Positions 26,877-35,921 of a stretch of DNA of 64,000 nt are shown here, piece after piece. The position numbers and the translations under genes were made by a program. Source of the DNA: Buchnera aphidicola (Anoecia oenotherae) (GTDB lineage: Bacteria > Pseudomonadota > Gammaproteobacteria > Enterobacterales > Enterobacteriaceae); the NCBI RefSeq assembly GCF_005080765.1, contig NZ_CP033012.1, forward strand, positions 298,711-362,710, in the 5' to 3' direction. Each line of letters opens with the position of its first letter. The stretch's first letter is position 1. The notes beneath the pieces are model-generated. The model saw only the letters and a list, made by a program, of their open reading frames with translations. It had not been told where the DNA came from and ran no database searches.

Positions 26877-28409
26877 TCAAAGTAGTTTTTTATTATCAAA
26901 TATATAGTAATTTAATATATTAAATGTAATTAAATATGTTATCCAAGATATTAATATTGTTCCAGTTATGCGGAAAATTCTAAAAATCATAGATCCATAT
27001 CTCCAATCACATATATTATATAAAATTATGCTAATAACATATTTCATTACTAATATAGAAATAAATAATTTTAATAAAAATTGCCACCATTCAGATGAAA
27101 AAGATAATTTTTGAAAAGAGTGTAAATTCTTATACAACAAAAAAGTGTTAATCCAAGATGATATTGATACAGAAATTGCAAGTCCTACATGTTTAAAAAA
27201 ATATATAAAAAATATGTTTATTATCGTATTGATAATGATGGTTAATAATGAACATTTCATTGGTGTAGTGAAGTCTTTTAAAGCAAAAAAACTAGAAGAT
27301 AGTATTTTTACTAAAATTAAACCAATAATTCCTATTGAATATGATTCAACAGTATTTTTTGTCATAAAAGTATCAAAATCATTAAAATTTCCATATTGAA
27401 ATAAAGAAATTACTAAAGGTTTTGCTAAAAAATATAATAGCAAACTGCTTGGTAATCCTAATATAAAAGATAATCTTAATCCCCAATCTAAATTTTTCTT
27501 ATAATCTAAAAAATTATTTTTTACAACATTTTTCGTTAAAACAGGTAATAAAATAGTTCCTAAAGATATTCCTAATACACTAGTTGGAAATTCTAATAGT
27601 CTATCAGCATAATAAATCCAAGAAATAGATCCAGCATCTAAAATAGAAGAAAAGAAAATATTTATTATTGTAGATAATTGAGAAAAAGCTACTCCAAAAA
27701 TAGCTGGAATGATACCTTTTAACATTTTAGTTAATTTTTTATTTTTTATATTTATAACTGGATATGGCAGCATATGGATTTGTTGTATTTTTGGTAGTTG
27801 GTATAAAAATTGTATTATTCCTCCTATAAGAACACCCCATGCTAAACAAAAAATATTTTCTTTAAAATACGAGTGTAGAAAAATTACAAAAAAAATAATA
27901 CTAAAATTTAGAAAAATAGGAGATATTGCTGGTAAAAAAAAATAATTCCATACATTTAAAATAGAAGAAGCCATGCAAGCTAAGGATACAAAAAAAACAT
28001 ATGGAAACATAATTCTTAATAGAACAACAGCAGTATGAAAAAGCTCTGGATTATTGTAAAATTTAGGAGATGTAATAAAAATTATTTCTGGAGAGAATAT
28101 TATTCCTACTAGGATAATTACTACTAACATTAAACTCAACATTCCAGAAACATAAGATATAAAAAATCTAGTTTTTTTAAACTTTTTTTTATTTTTGTAC
28201 TCTGTTAGCATGGGTATAAATGTTTGAGAAAAAGCTCCTTCTGCAAAAATTTTGCGCAATATATTAGGTATTTTAAATGCTACAAAAAAAGCATCTGTTT
28301 CTATAATAGCTCCAAACGTTGTAGCGATTAACATATCTCTTATAAAACTTAAAATTCTAGAAAACAAAATAATAGTGCTATTTATAAAAAAAGGTTTAAA
28401 AAGATTCAT
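26877..28409 (-). CDS. murJ: lipid II flippase MurJ
   Basis: Inner-membrane flippase that moves the peptidoglycan precursor lipid II to the periplasm. The protein is 510 aa (511 in E. coli) and almost wholly hydrophobic with about 14 predicted membrane segments. The N-terminus contains TIILFSRILSFIRDMLIATTFG and TDAFFVAFKIPNILRKIFAEGAFSQ-type sequence, which is the family signature with conserved arginines. It lies next to flgA, as in the E. coli mviN-flgN-flgM-flgA neighbourhood. flgN and flgM are missing. It implies that a peptidoglycan layer is still made. Confidence 0.97.
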   Translation of the reverse strand: MNLFKPFFINSTIILFSRILSFIRDMLIATTFGAIIETDAFFVAFKIPNILRKIFAEGAFSQTFIPMLTEYKNKKKFKKTRFFISYVSGMLSLMLVVIILVGIIFSPEIIFITSPKFYNNPELFHTAVVLLRIMFPYVFFVSLACMASSILNVWNYFFLPAISPIFLNFSIIFFVIFLHSYFKENIFCLAWGVLIGGIIQFLYQLPKIQQIHMLPYPVINIKNKKLTKMLKGIIPAIFGVAFSQLSTIINIFFSSILDAGSISWIYYADRLLEFPTSVLGISLGTILLPVLTKNVVKNNFLDYKKNLDWGLRLSFILGLPSSLLLYFLAKPLVISLFQYGNFNDFDTFMTKNTVESYSIGIIGLILVKILSSSFFALKDFTTPMKCSLLTIIINTIINIFFIYFFKHVGLAISVSISSWINTFLLYKNLHSFQKLSFSSEWWQFLLKLFISILVMKYVISIILYNICDWRYGSMIFRIFRITGTILISWITYLITFNILNYYIFDNKKLL

Positions 28410-28802
28410 ATATTATTTCCTCCTATATGGTTTAGAGAAATATTTGAATCAAAAATATATTTCAATTATTTAACGTTAAAAACAATTGGTACATTTTTTA
28501 AAAAAAGCAAACAAAAATAAACAATGTACATAAATATGATATATACAATGATAATAAATCTGTTTTATACTAAACGAAATTTATTTTTTATAATTTAAAG
28601 GCATTTTAATAAATGTTTTTTAACAAATTAATTTTAGTAAAATAAACGTGTTGAGTTAACAATAATAATTTTTATTTTTAAAAAAAAGTTTTTTAGTTAC
28701 AATATAGTTATTAACTATAAATAAGATAACTTTTAAAATTTATTATTTAAAAATTAAATAATATACATAGTTGCAAAAAATATTTTTATGTTTTAAGTAT
28801 AT
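28410..28802. other. gene-free spacer flgA-murJ
   Basis: This 393 bp region is where E. coli has flgM (anti-sigma factor) and flgN (hook-filament junction chaperone). No open frame resembling either is present, so both appear lost from this site. Confidence 0.6.
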
Positions 28803-29471
28803 TCATAATAACAATCTGACATTTCCATCGTTATTAAGTTGACCTGTAACTATGTTACCTGAATATAAAATAACTTTAACTTTATCGCCTATACAAGTAT
28901 TATTTAGAGCTATACCGAGAGTTGATATATAAATATTTAAAAACTCAAAAAAAACTTTAATTTTATCATTTTTTTTTATAACAAATGTAGGTTTTAAAGT
29001 AGAACTAGTTATTATTTGATGGGAATACATCGCTTGATTTATTATTTTATTAAGTATTAAATTTTTATTTAGAATAGCGTCTTGTGGTAAGCAATCGAAA
29101 TTTCCAAATTTAGATATAAAATTATTTTTATTTAAAACAGAATATTTTTTTAGTTTCTTATTAGTTAAAAAGTAATATCCAATAATTTTAATATAGATAT
29201 TTATTTGCATCGTTTTTTCTGCGGTTACCATTAATATTTTTGTATTTCCCCATTTTTTATAATGATAAGGAAGAATAAATCGGGGTGTATAGGGTGTATT
29301 GCACAATTTTTTTTTAGTTAGTATTTTTAAATCAATATGGTTTAAATAGATAGGGTTATTTCTTTTTAAAAAATTTATAATTTTTTTTGATAATTCTGAA
29401 GAAAATGCGTTATTTACGCTAATAAAAAATATAATTATGCATACGAAAGATTTTATTTTATAATTATTCAT
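28803..29471 (-). CDS. flgA: flagellar P-ring assembly chaperone FlgA
   Basis: Periplasmic chaperone for P-ring (FlgI) assembly. The 222 aa protein (219 in E. coli) starts with a signal peptide (NYKIKSFVCIIIFFISVNNA). The C-terminal SAF-like domain (about residues 95-222) contains ILNKIINQAMYSHQIITSST and the family's ending pattern of GDKVKVILYSGNIVTGQLN. The N-terminal half is poorly conserved. It is transcribed away from flgB, as in E. coli. Retention together with flgI argues that a P ring is still assembled. Confidence 0.9.
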   Translation of the reverse strand: MNNYKIKSFVCIIIFFISVNNAFSSELSKKIINFLKRNNPIYLNHIDLKILTKKKLCNTPYTPRFILPYHYKKWGNTKILMVTAEKTMQINIYIKIIGYYFLTNKKLKKYSVLNKNNFISKFGNFDCLPQDAILNKNLILNKIINQAMYSHQIITSSTLKPTFVIKKNDKIKVFFEFLNIYISTLGIALNNTCIGDKVKVILYSGNIVTGQLNNDGNVRLLL

Positions 29472-29578
29472 AGATTTTTTAATATATTTGTTGATCTTAA
29501 TTAGTAATTATAATAAAAAGTATAAATGTTTAATATTAATTAAAAATTTGTAATTTAATAATATAATTAAGGAATTTT

Positions 29579-30166
29579 ATGATTTCTAAATTAGATTTAT
29601 ATTTTAAAGATGATTCTATAATGTTAGAGTTGTTAACATTAAAAGAAAATAGTATAGCTAGTAATATAGCTAATATTAATACTCCTAATTATAAAAAAAT
29701 AGATGTAAATTTTTTAGATGAATTTAAAAAAAAAATAAAAAATTTAATATATATAAAAAAAAATAATTCTATTATAAATAGTAAAAAAAAAACATTTGTT
29801 AATAATTGCAAAAAAAACTTAAAAAAAAATATAGTAGTAGATAAAACTGTTGATAAAAATTTTATTTTTAATGAAAGTAATTTATATTCTAACATACATA
29901 ATTCGTTGTTTAATGACATTAAAAATAGTATTAAAAGTATTGATGAAAAGAACAATTTATTATATCAAGAAATAACTAATTCTATGCTTCAAAATATAAT
30001 TGAATCAGATAGTTGTAAATTAAACGTTACGGATGATAGTAATGATAGCAATGAAATTGATTTAACACATGAGAGAATTAATTTTGTTGAAACAGAACTA
30101 GAACATAAAAAAGAATTAGCTATTATAAAAAATAAAATAGATAATATACTAACAGTTTTAGATTAA
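29579..30166 (+). CDS. flgB: flagellar proximal rod protein FlgB, with enlarged central region
   Basis: Proximal rod subunit of the flagellar basal body. The N-terminal helix and rod signature ASNIANINTPNYKKIDVNF (about residues 27-45) are clear. The C-terminal helix (NEIDLTHERINFVETELEHK onward) matches E. coli FlgB. The total of 195 aa is much longer than the 138 aa of E. coli. The extra residues (roughly 50-130) are K/N/I-rich low-complexity sequence between the conserved ends. The ribosome binding site AAGGA precedes the ATG. It is first in the flgBC-EFGHIJ series. Confidence 0.9.
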   Translation: MISKLDLYFKDDSIMLELLTLKENSIASNIANINTPNYKKIDVNFLDEFKKKIKNLIYIKKNNSIINSKKKTFVNNCKKNLKKNIVVDKTVDKNFIFNESNLYSNIHNSLFNDIKNSIKSIDEKNNLLYQEITNSMLQNIIESDSCKLNVTDDSNDSNEIDLTHERINFVETELEHKKELAIIKNKIDNILTVLD

Positions 30167-30201
30167 TAGTATTTTTAAATAAAAGATAAGGAGAAGTAAA
30201 T

Positions 30202-30624
30202 ATGGATGTATTTGACACATATAAAATATTAGGTTCTGCCGTAGAATCGCAAGAACATAGTATGAATTTTTATGCTAAAAAAATGTCAAATTTAGAATCT
30301 TATTCGTATAAAAGAAAAAATAATATTTTAAATAAACAAAAAAAAGCTGTTTTTAAATTTGATCCTATCAAAAATAGTAATTCTTATAAAATAGGTGGTG
30401 TTAAATTAATAATTGAAAACAATAAAACTGATGATAGTATTGTAAGTAAAAGTTTTAAAAAAAGTGAATTTAGTAATGAACAGTATAATTCAATATCAGA
30501 TATTAATTTTATTGACAATTATATAGGATTTATAAAATCTTCTAATCAGTATAAAATTGATTTGTCTATGTTGAGTTCGAACAAATCTATTATATTAAAT
30601 ACTTTGTCTATTATCGAGAAATGA
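30202..30624 (+). CDS. flgC: flagellar proximal rod protein FlgC, strongly diverged
   Basis: Proximal rod subunit. Identification rests on position after flgB, length (140 aa, 134 in E. coli), the N-terminal MDVFDTYKILGSAVESQEHS resembling the family's NIFDIAGSALTAQ, and the C-terminal ISDINFIDNYIGFIKSSNQY matching the NVDVVGEMVNTMSASRSYQ helix. The usual SNLAN-ADT rod motif is degraded to SNLESYSYKRK. A good ribosome binding site (AAGGAG) precedes the ATG. flgD, expected next, is absent. Confidence 0.85.
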   Translation: MDVFDTYKILGSAVESQEHSMNFYAKKMSNLESYSYKRKNNILNKQKKAVFKFDPIKNSNSYKIGGVKLIIENNKTDDSIVSKSFKKSEFSNEQYNSISDINFIDNYIGFIKSSNQYKIDLSMLSSNKSIILNTLSIIEK

Positions 30625-30872
30625 TATATAATATATTTTTTATAATAATAAAAAATAAAATATTTAAAAAATAAATAATTTTATTATTTACATAAATTAT
30701 ATTAAAAAAATGAATTATTTTCTATAAAATAATAGTATACTAAATATTAAGTAATTTAAAAAATATTTGTACTAAAAAAATAAAGAAGTAATTAGATTTA
30801 AAAACAGTAATATATATTACAAACCATTTCAAACAATAAAAAACTAAAAATATTATTAAGGAGAGTTTTTAT

Positions 30873-32171
30873 ATGTCTTTAGAATCTCTTGAAAACTCAG
30901 TTCAAAAATTTCATAATTCTATACAATCACTACAATCAACAATGTTACAATGCAATAAAAAAAATGAAGTAGTTTCACAATATGACGATGAATCAAACTT
31001 TCAATACGAAAATATAAATAACAGTCCATATAATAGCGAAACTAACTTCGGTTTTGAACAGGTAGACGAAAACGGAAGTTGTTTGTCTTTAAATAAAGTG
31101 GATAAGCATGCAAACCGAAATTTGTATACTAATATTAGTCCTAACGCTTATTTTAGGTTATCGGATAATAATAATTATATCTTATATTCAAAAAATGGAC
31201 ATTTTTTAATAAATGAACATGGAGATGTAATAACAGAACAAGGTTACCGGTTAACGGGATATAATATTAAAGGATGCAAAAAAGCATCGGAATTTATAGA
31301 TCATTCTTTGCCTAAAAATTTAAATCTTTCTAATGCATACAGAATAGATTATAAACCAACTACTAGGTTAGCATTATTTTCATATTTAAATATGAACGCT
31401 CCTGTTTTTGCTAATAATCCTTATGATTATGCAAATAAATCAACATGCAGTAATAATATAAAAACAGTAATTTATAACAAAGATGGAAAAGAGTGTATTG
31501 TAGATTTAAATATATTAAAAACGGGTGATAGAGAATGGACTGTATCAACTTCTATTCACGATGATAGTCAACTAGCATCTGACGCTCCTAATATTTTTAA
31601 AGATGAAAATTATTATCAAGGAAGCGATGAAAAAACAATTGTATGTGATCCTTTTACTTTTAAATGTGATGACAATGGCAATATTATAAATTCAAAAAAA
31701 CTAATAAATATCACTTCTTCAGATAAAAGGTATGTTACTCCTTTAGCTATAAATTTACAAAGCGTAAGAATAAGCAACGATGATAATTTTCCTAGAGATT
31801 ATACTCATGTACAAGCAAATGGATTTCCTGAAGGTACTTTAAATAAATTTATAACAGATAATGAAGGGTTAATAACAGGATATTATTCTAATGGGAAAAG
31901 ACTGCAATTAGCACAAATGTCCATTTTAGAAGTTAACGATCCAAGTGATTTATCAACAGTACCTGCTCAAAATATTGTATCTAGTATTACAAAACAAGAA
32001 AATGAAAACAATCAAGATAGAAACATTGCTATTAATTATGATTATGATCATCAGTTAAATAATCAAGAAATGTCTAATTTAAAGTTAGATAATCATGAAG
32101 AAAATAATTCTAAATTAGATATAATTACTGTTGATAAAAATAATAATATACTAAGTATATTAACGAGCTAA
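30873..32171 (+). CDS. flgE: flagellar hook protein FlgE, terminal D0 motifs eroded
   Basis: Hook subunit of the flagellum. The strong ribosome binding site AAGGAG at 30858-30863 lies 9 nt before the ATG, so the start is well defined. The body is recognisable: YILYSKNGHFLINEHGDV with QGYRLTGYN (about residues 102-131), a central hook domain, and VQANGFPEGTLNKF with GLITGYYSNGKRLQLAQM (about 312-350). The N-terminal region lacks the GNNIANSAT-GFK pattern, and the C-terminal 70 residues lack the SNVDLSKELVNMI-AQR helix. Both are replaced by polar N/D/E/K-rich sequence. Length is 432 aa (402 in E. coli). Whether it still polymerises is doubtful. Confidence 0.85.
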   Translation: MSLESLENSVQKFHNSIQSLQSTMLQCNKKNEVVSQYDDESNFQYENINNSPYNSETNFGFEQVDENGSCLSLNKVDKHANRNLYTNISPNAYFRLSDNNNYILYSKNGHFLINEHGDVITEQGYRLTGYNIKGCKKASEFIDHSLPKNLNLSNAYRIDYKPTTRLALFSYLNMNAPVFANNPYDYANKSTCSNNIKTVIYNKDGKECIVDLNILKTGDREWTVSTSIHDDSQLASDAPNIFKDENYYQGSDEKTIVCDPFTFKCDDNGNIINSKKLINITSSDKRYVTPLAINLQSVRISNDDNFPRDYTHVQANGFPEGTLNKFITDNEGLITGYYSNGKRLQLAQMSILEVNDPSDLSTVPAQNIVSSITKQENENNQDRNIAINYDYDHQLNNQEMSNLKLDNHEENNSKLDIITVDKNNNILSILTS

Positions 32172-32262
32172 GTTAAATATAGATTTTTATATTAGAAAAT
32201 ATACTAGTTAATTAAATTTAGTTAAATATTTAAATATGTTTAATACAATAAGAAAAAAATAA

Positions 32263-33021
32263 ATGAATTCTGGAATAAATGCAGTATTAGAAGCTGCTAA
32301 AAATACCGTAATTAAACATGAAATAGTATTAAATAATTTATCTAATATTGATACGACCGGGTTTAGAGAACAATTTTTTTCTTTAACTATAAATAAAAGA
32401 AAGAATAATGTTCTTAACAATAAAGAACTCTATTTAAAACCTGTAGTTTTTTATAGTGATAAACCTGGAAGTATACAAGAAACTAATAGATCATTAGATA
32501 TTGCTCCTCTTCAAAATTATTGGATAACTCTTAAAAATCCTATTTCGAATAAAGAAATGTATACTCGAAATGGTCATATGAGTATTGATTCAAAAAATAG
32601 ACTAACTGTAAATAAACATTTAGTTTTAGGAGAAAACGGTTATATTTTAATTCCTAATTATGAAAATATAAACTTTTTAGAAGATGGGACTATTGTATCT
32701 ACCTCAAAAGGGAAAAATAAATATTTAGGAAAATTAAAGTTAACGTGGTTAAGAAGCAAAGATTTAAAAAAAAGTAATTATAGTTTTTGTTATGATGCAT
32801 GTGATAAAATAATGGAAGACAGTAAAAGAAAAAACCATAATTTATTAACAAATGAAAAGAAAATAAAGTCAAAATCATTAGAAACTAGTAATGTAGATTT
32901 AACAAAAAATTTACTACAATCCATTGATTGTTGTAGAAAGTTTGATTTTTACACCAATATTGTTGAACATGATATAGAAAATGACAATCTTTTAAACAAA
33001 TTCGTAGATACTAATAGTTAA
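32263..33021 (+). CDS. flgF: flagellar proximal rod protein FlgF
   Basis: Rod subunit of the basal body, 252 aa (251 in E. coli). The N-terminal rod signature LNNLSNIDTTGFREQFFSL is intact. The middle has EMYTRNGHMSIDSKNRLTV, matching the family's GYTRNGSIQVD segment, and the C-terminal helix begins SNVDLTKNLLQSIDCCRKF. Downstream flgG starts 18 bp later, indicating one operon. The last 20 residues are polar and diverged compared with E. coli. Confidence 0.93.
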   Translation: MNSGINAVLEAAKNTVIKHEIVLNNLSNIDTTGFREQFFSLTINKRKNNVLNNKELYLKPVVFYSDKPGSIQETNRSLDIAPLQNYWITLKNPISNKEMYTRNGHMSIDSKNRLTVNKHLVLGENGYILIPNYENINFLEDGTIVSTSKGKNKYLGKLKLTWLRSKDLKKSNYSFCYDACDKIMEDSKRKNHNLLTNEKKIKSKSLETSNVDLTKNLLQSIDCCRKFDFYTNIVEHDIENDNLLNKFVDTNS

Positions 33022-33039
33022 AATATAGGAAAAAAAGAT

Positions 33040-33837
33040 ATGTTCGCTTCTTTATGGATTGCAAAGACTGGATTGGATGCTCAGCAATTAAATATGAATG
33101 TTGTTTCTAACAATTTAGCTAATGCTAATACAAATGGATTTAAACGTTCTAGAACTATGTTTGAAGATTTAATGTATCAAAATATAAGATCTCCTGGTGA
33201 ATTGTCTTCTCAAAATTCTAATTTTCCTTCTAACTTACAAATTGGTACAGGTGTTAGACCTATTTCTACAGAAATTATTGATACGCAGGGAAATTTAACT
33301 CCTACTAATTCATTTAAAGATTTAGCAATCGATGGAAATGGGTTTTTTCAAGTAGTTTTACCTAATGGAAAGTTGGCCTATACAAGAGATGGTTCATTTA
33401 ATATAAATCAAGATAATCAATTAGTTACTAATTCAGGATTTCCTGTACAGCAAGAATCTGGAATAATTTTCCCAAATAATTTAGTTAATGATCCTACTAT
33501 AGGATTAGATGGTTCTGTAACAGTAAATTCGTCTTCTGGAGACAATAGTACTCTTGAACATATAGGACAAATAAATTTATTTCATTTTTCTAATACTTCT
33601 GGATTATCTAATATTGGAAATAATTTATTTGTTGAAACACCTTCTTCTGGAAGTGCGATAGAAAGCAAACCGGGAAGCGAAGGAATTGGAAGCATAAAAT
33701 CACATTTTTTAGAATCTTCTAATGTAAATATAGCTGAAGAATTAGTAAATTTAATACAGATACAAAGAGCATATGAAATTAACGGAAAAGCAATATCTAG
33801 TGCAGATCAAATGTTACAAAAATTATCTCAATTGTAA
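33040..33837 (+). CDS. flgG: flagellar distal rod protein FlgG
   Basis: Distal rod subunit passing through the P and L rings. The 265 aa protein (260 in E. coli) is the best conserved of the flagellar set here. It has SLWIAKTGLDAQQLNMNVV at the start, SNNLANANTNGFKRSRTMFE, GNGFFQVVLPNGKLAYTRDG with the usual hook-like core, and the C-terminal helix SSNVNIAEELVNLIQIQRAY followed by ISSADQMLQKLSQL. The contrast with the degraded FlgE indicates that selection acts mainly on the rod. Confidence 0.97.
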   Translation: MFASLWIAKTGLDAQQLNMNVVSNNLANANTNGFKRSRTMFEDLMYQNIRSPGELSSQNSNFPSNLQIGTGVRPISTEIIDTQGNLTPTNSFKDLAIDGNGFFQVVLPNGKLAYTRDGSFNINQDNQLVTNSGFPVQQESGIIFPNNLVNDPTIGLDGSVTVNSSSGDNSTLEHIGQINLFHFSNTSGLSNIGNNLFVETPSSGSAIESKPGSEGIGSIKSHFLESSNVNIAEELVNLIQIQRAYEINGKAISSADQMLQKLSQL

Positions 33838-33898
33838 TATATTTTTATATATTATTAATTATAATATATAGTCTTAATATTAAAAAAGGTATATTTCA

Positions 33899-34627
33899 TT
33901 GTTCAGATCATTATTTAAAACACCTAAATGGTTTTTTTTAGTTACAGCTATTTTAGCATTGAATGGTTTTTCTTTATATACTAGTGAAAATTATATAGAT
34001 CCAGTAATTAAAAATTATAAAAAAGACAATCAAATTTTATTAAAAGATTTTGATAATTCAGTATTGTCTGAAGATTTAAAAAACAAAATAAGCAGTTTAT
34101 CTAATCCTTTCTTAAATGAAAAAAAAATATATAAAATAGGAGAAACTATTACGTTGTTACTAGAAGAAAATATTAGTGCAAGTAATAGTTCCGTGTCTTC
34201 TTTAATAAGAAATGGTAATAGTAGAGTAAATATTAATTCTTTTCCAAATCCATTAGATTTTTTGTTAAAATCAAAAACAAATAGATCTAGAGCGGAAATA
34301 AATAGTGAATCTAAAAATAATTTTTCTGGAAAAGGAAATACATTTTCAAAAAATACTTTTACAGGCATTATAACTGTTACTATAACTGATATATGCAAGA
34401 ATGGAAATTTAAAAATATTTGGTCAAAAACAAATATCTATTAATCAAGAATCAGAATTTATTCGTTTTTCTGGAGTAATAAATCCTGAAAACATTAGTAT
34501 AAATAATGTAGTAAAGTCACATGATGTAGCAAATGAAAAAATAGAATATTACAATAATGGAAGCGTTAGTCAGAATAGTAAAACTAATTGGATGCAAAAG
34601 TTGTTTTTTTATTTTTTCCCAGGTTAG
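33899..34627 (+). CDS. flgH: flagellar L-ring protein FlgH, lipobox cysteine lost
   Basis: Outer-membrane ring protein of the basal body. The start appears to be TTG at 33899 preceded by AAGGT, since no other start precedes the conserved part. The 242 aa protein has a hydrophobic N-terminal segment ending LALNGFSLYTSE, where E. coli has LSLTGCAW. The lipidated cysteine is thus phenylalanine, and there is no other cysteine nearby. The ring body is conserved: GETITLLLEENISASNSS, SGKGNTFSKNTFTGIITVT, NGNLKIFGQKQISINQESEF and FIRFSGVINPENIS. FlgH is probably exported but not lipidated. Confidence 0.93.
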   Translation: MFRSLFKTPKWFFLVTAILALNGFSLYTSENYIDPVIKNYKKDNQILLKDFDNSVLSEDLKNKISSLSNPFLNEKKIYKIGETITLLLEENISASNSSVSSLIRNGNSRVNINSFPNPLDFLLKSKTNRSRAEINSESKNNFSGKGNTFSKNTFTGIITVTITDICKNGNLKIFGQKQISINQESEFIRFSGVINPENISINNVVKSHDVANEKIEYYNNGSVSQNSKTNWMQKLFFYFFPG

Positions 34628-34781
34628 AGTAACATTTAAAAAAATGATAAATGTTACATAAACAATTTTTTTTATTATAATAATTAAAATTGTTAATTTT
34701 TTAAATTCTATTAAATATGAAAAAAATATATTTTAAAACATTATAACTTATCTAATAGATTTTTTTAAAAAAAGGTTTTAT

Positions 34782-35921
34782 ATGTACAAAAAATCATTTT
34801 TTTCAACTTTTTTTATAGTTATTTTTTTTGTTTTATTTTCTTGTTCTTATGCTCAAACAATTAATAAATTAACTACTATTGAAGGTGTTAGAGAAAACGA
34901 ATTAATTGGATATGGTTTAGTAGTTGGGTTGCCAGGTACAGGTGATTCTGTAAAACAATCTCCTTTTACTTTTCAAGCGCTATATAATTTACTACATAAA
35001 TTAGGAATAAATATACCTGAAAAAAATAAATGTTTAGATTCTAAAAATACAGCTTCGGTAGTAGTTACTGCTAAATTACCTCCTTTTGCTAGATCTGGAC
35101 AAAAAATCAATGTAGAAGTTTCATCTGTTGGAAATAGTACCAGTTTATCTGGAGGTACTTTATTATTAACTCCTCTTTTAGGATTAGATAATAAAATATA
35201 TGCTATAGCTCAAGGAAGTATTCCGTTTTTTAATGAAAAAAAAATAAGCAATATTATTAGTCATCGTTATTTTATTTTTAATTCACGTAATAACAATGTA
35301 GCAATTTTAAAAAACAGTGCTATTATTGAAAAATCAGTAGATAGTAAATTTGGAAATAAAAACACTATTAATTTTCAACTAAACAAACCTGATATTATTA
35401 TTGCACAAAAAATAAGCGATCGTATTAATTTTTCTTACAAAAATGCATCTTTTGTATTAAATCCGAATATTATTCAACTCAACATTAACAAAAAAAGTTA
35501 TAAAAATATTATAAATATGATTTCTGATATAGAAAAGATGTTTATAAACATCAATGTAAATGAACCAAAAATTATTGTAAATAATAGAACGGGACTAGTA
35601 ATATCAAATGCAGACATCAAGGTAGGATCATGTACTATTGTAAGTAAACATTTTTCATTACTCATAAAAATTAATAAAAATGATCTTTCAGGTTGTTCTG
35701 ATCAACAAAAATTCGATTTTTTATCTAAAAAATTTGATAATAAAAAAATTTACCATAATAACAAACTTAATACAGTATTGATAAAGAATGCTGTTGATAT
35801 ACATGTTATATTATCTATTTTAAATAAATTTCATATAACTCCAGATGAAATAGTATCTATTCTTACGTCTATGAAAGACGTTGGAGCACTTCCAGCTACT
35901 TTAGATATAAGAAAACAATGA
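34782..35921 (+). CDS. flgI: flagellar P-ring protein FlgI
   Basis: Periplasmic ring protein surrounding the rod at the peptidoglycan layer. The 379 aa protein (365 in E. coli) starts with a signal peptide ending near CSYAQ. The body has TTIEGVRENELIGYGLVVGL, GTGDSVKQSPFT, KNTASVVVTAKLPPFARSGQ and GGTLLLTPLLGLDNKIYAIA, all typical, and the C-terminal end DIHVILSILNKFHITPDEIV and MKDVGALPATLDI. Its TGA stop overlaps the ATG of flgJ (ATGA), showing translational coupling. Confidence 0.97.
   Translation: MYKKSFFSTFFIVIFFVLFSCSYAQTINKLTTIEGVRENELIGYGLVVGLPGTGDSVKQSPFTFQALYNLLHKLGINIPEKNKCLDSKNTASVVVTAKLPPFARSGQKINVEVSSVGNSTSLSGGTLLLTPLLGLDNKIYAIAQGSIPFFNEKKISNIISHRYFIFNSRNNNVAILKNSAIIEKSVDSKFGNKNTINFQLNKPDIIIAQKISDRINFSYKNASFVLNPNIIQLNINKKSYKNIINMISDIEKMFININVNEPKIIVNNRTGLVISNADIKVGSCTIVSKHFSLLIKINKNDLSGCSDQQKFDFLSKKFDNKKIYHNNKLNTVLIKNAVDIHVILSILNKFHITPDEIVSILTSMKDVGALPATLDIRKQ

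Noticed and set aside
34030..34398. 122-codon open frame antisense to flgH
   Set aside because: It lies within flgH, whose sense frame carries the conserved ring-protein motifs. No ribosome binding site or family resemblance supports the antisense frame.
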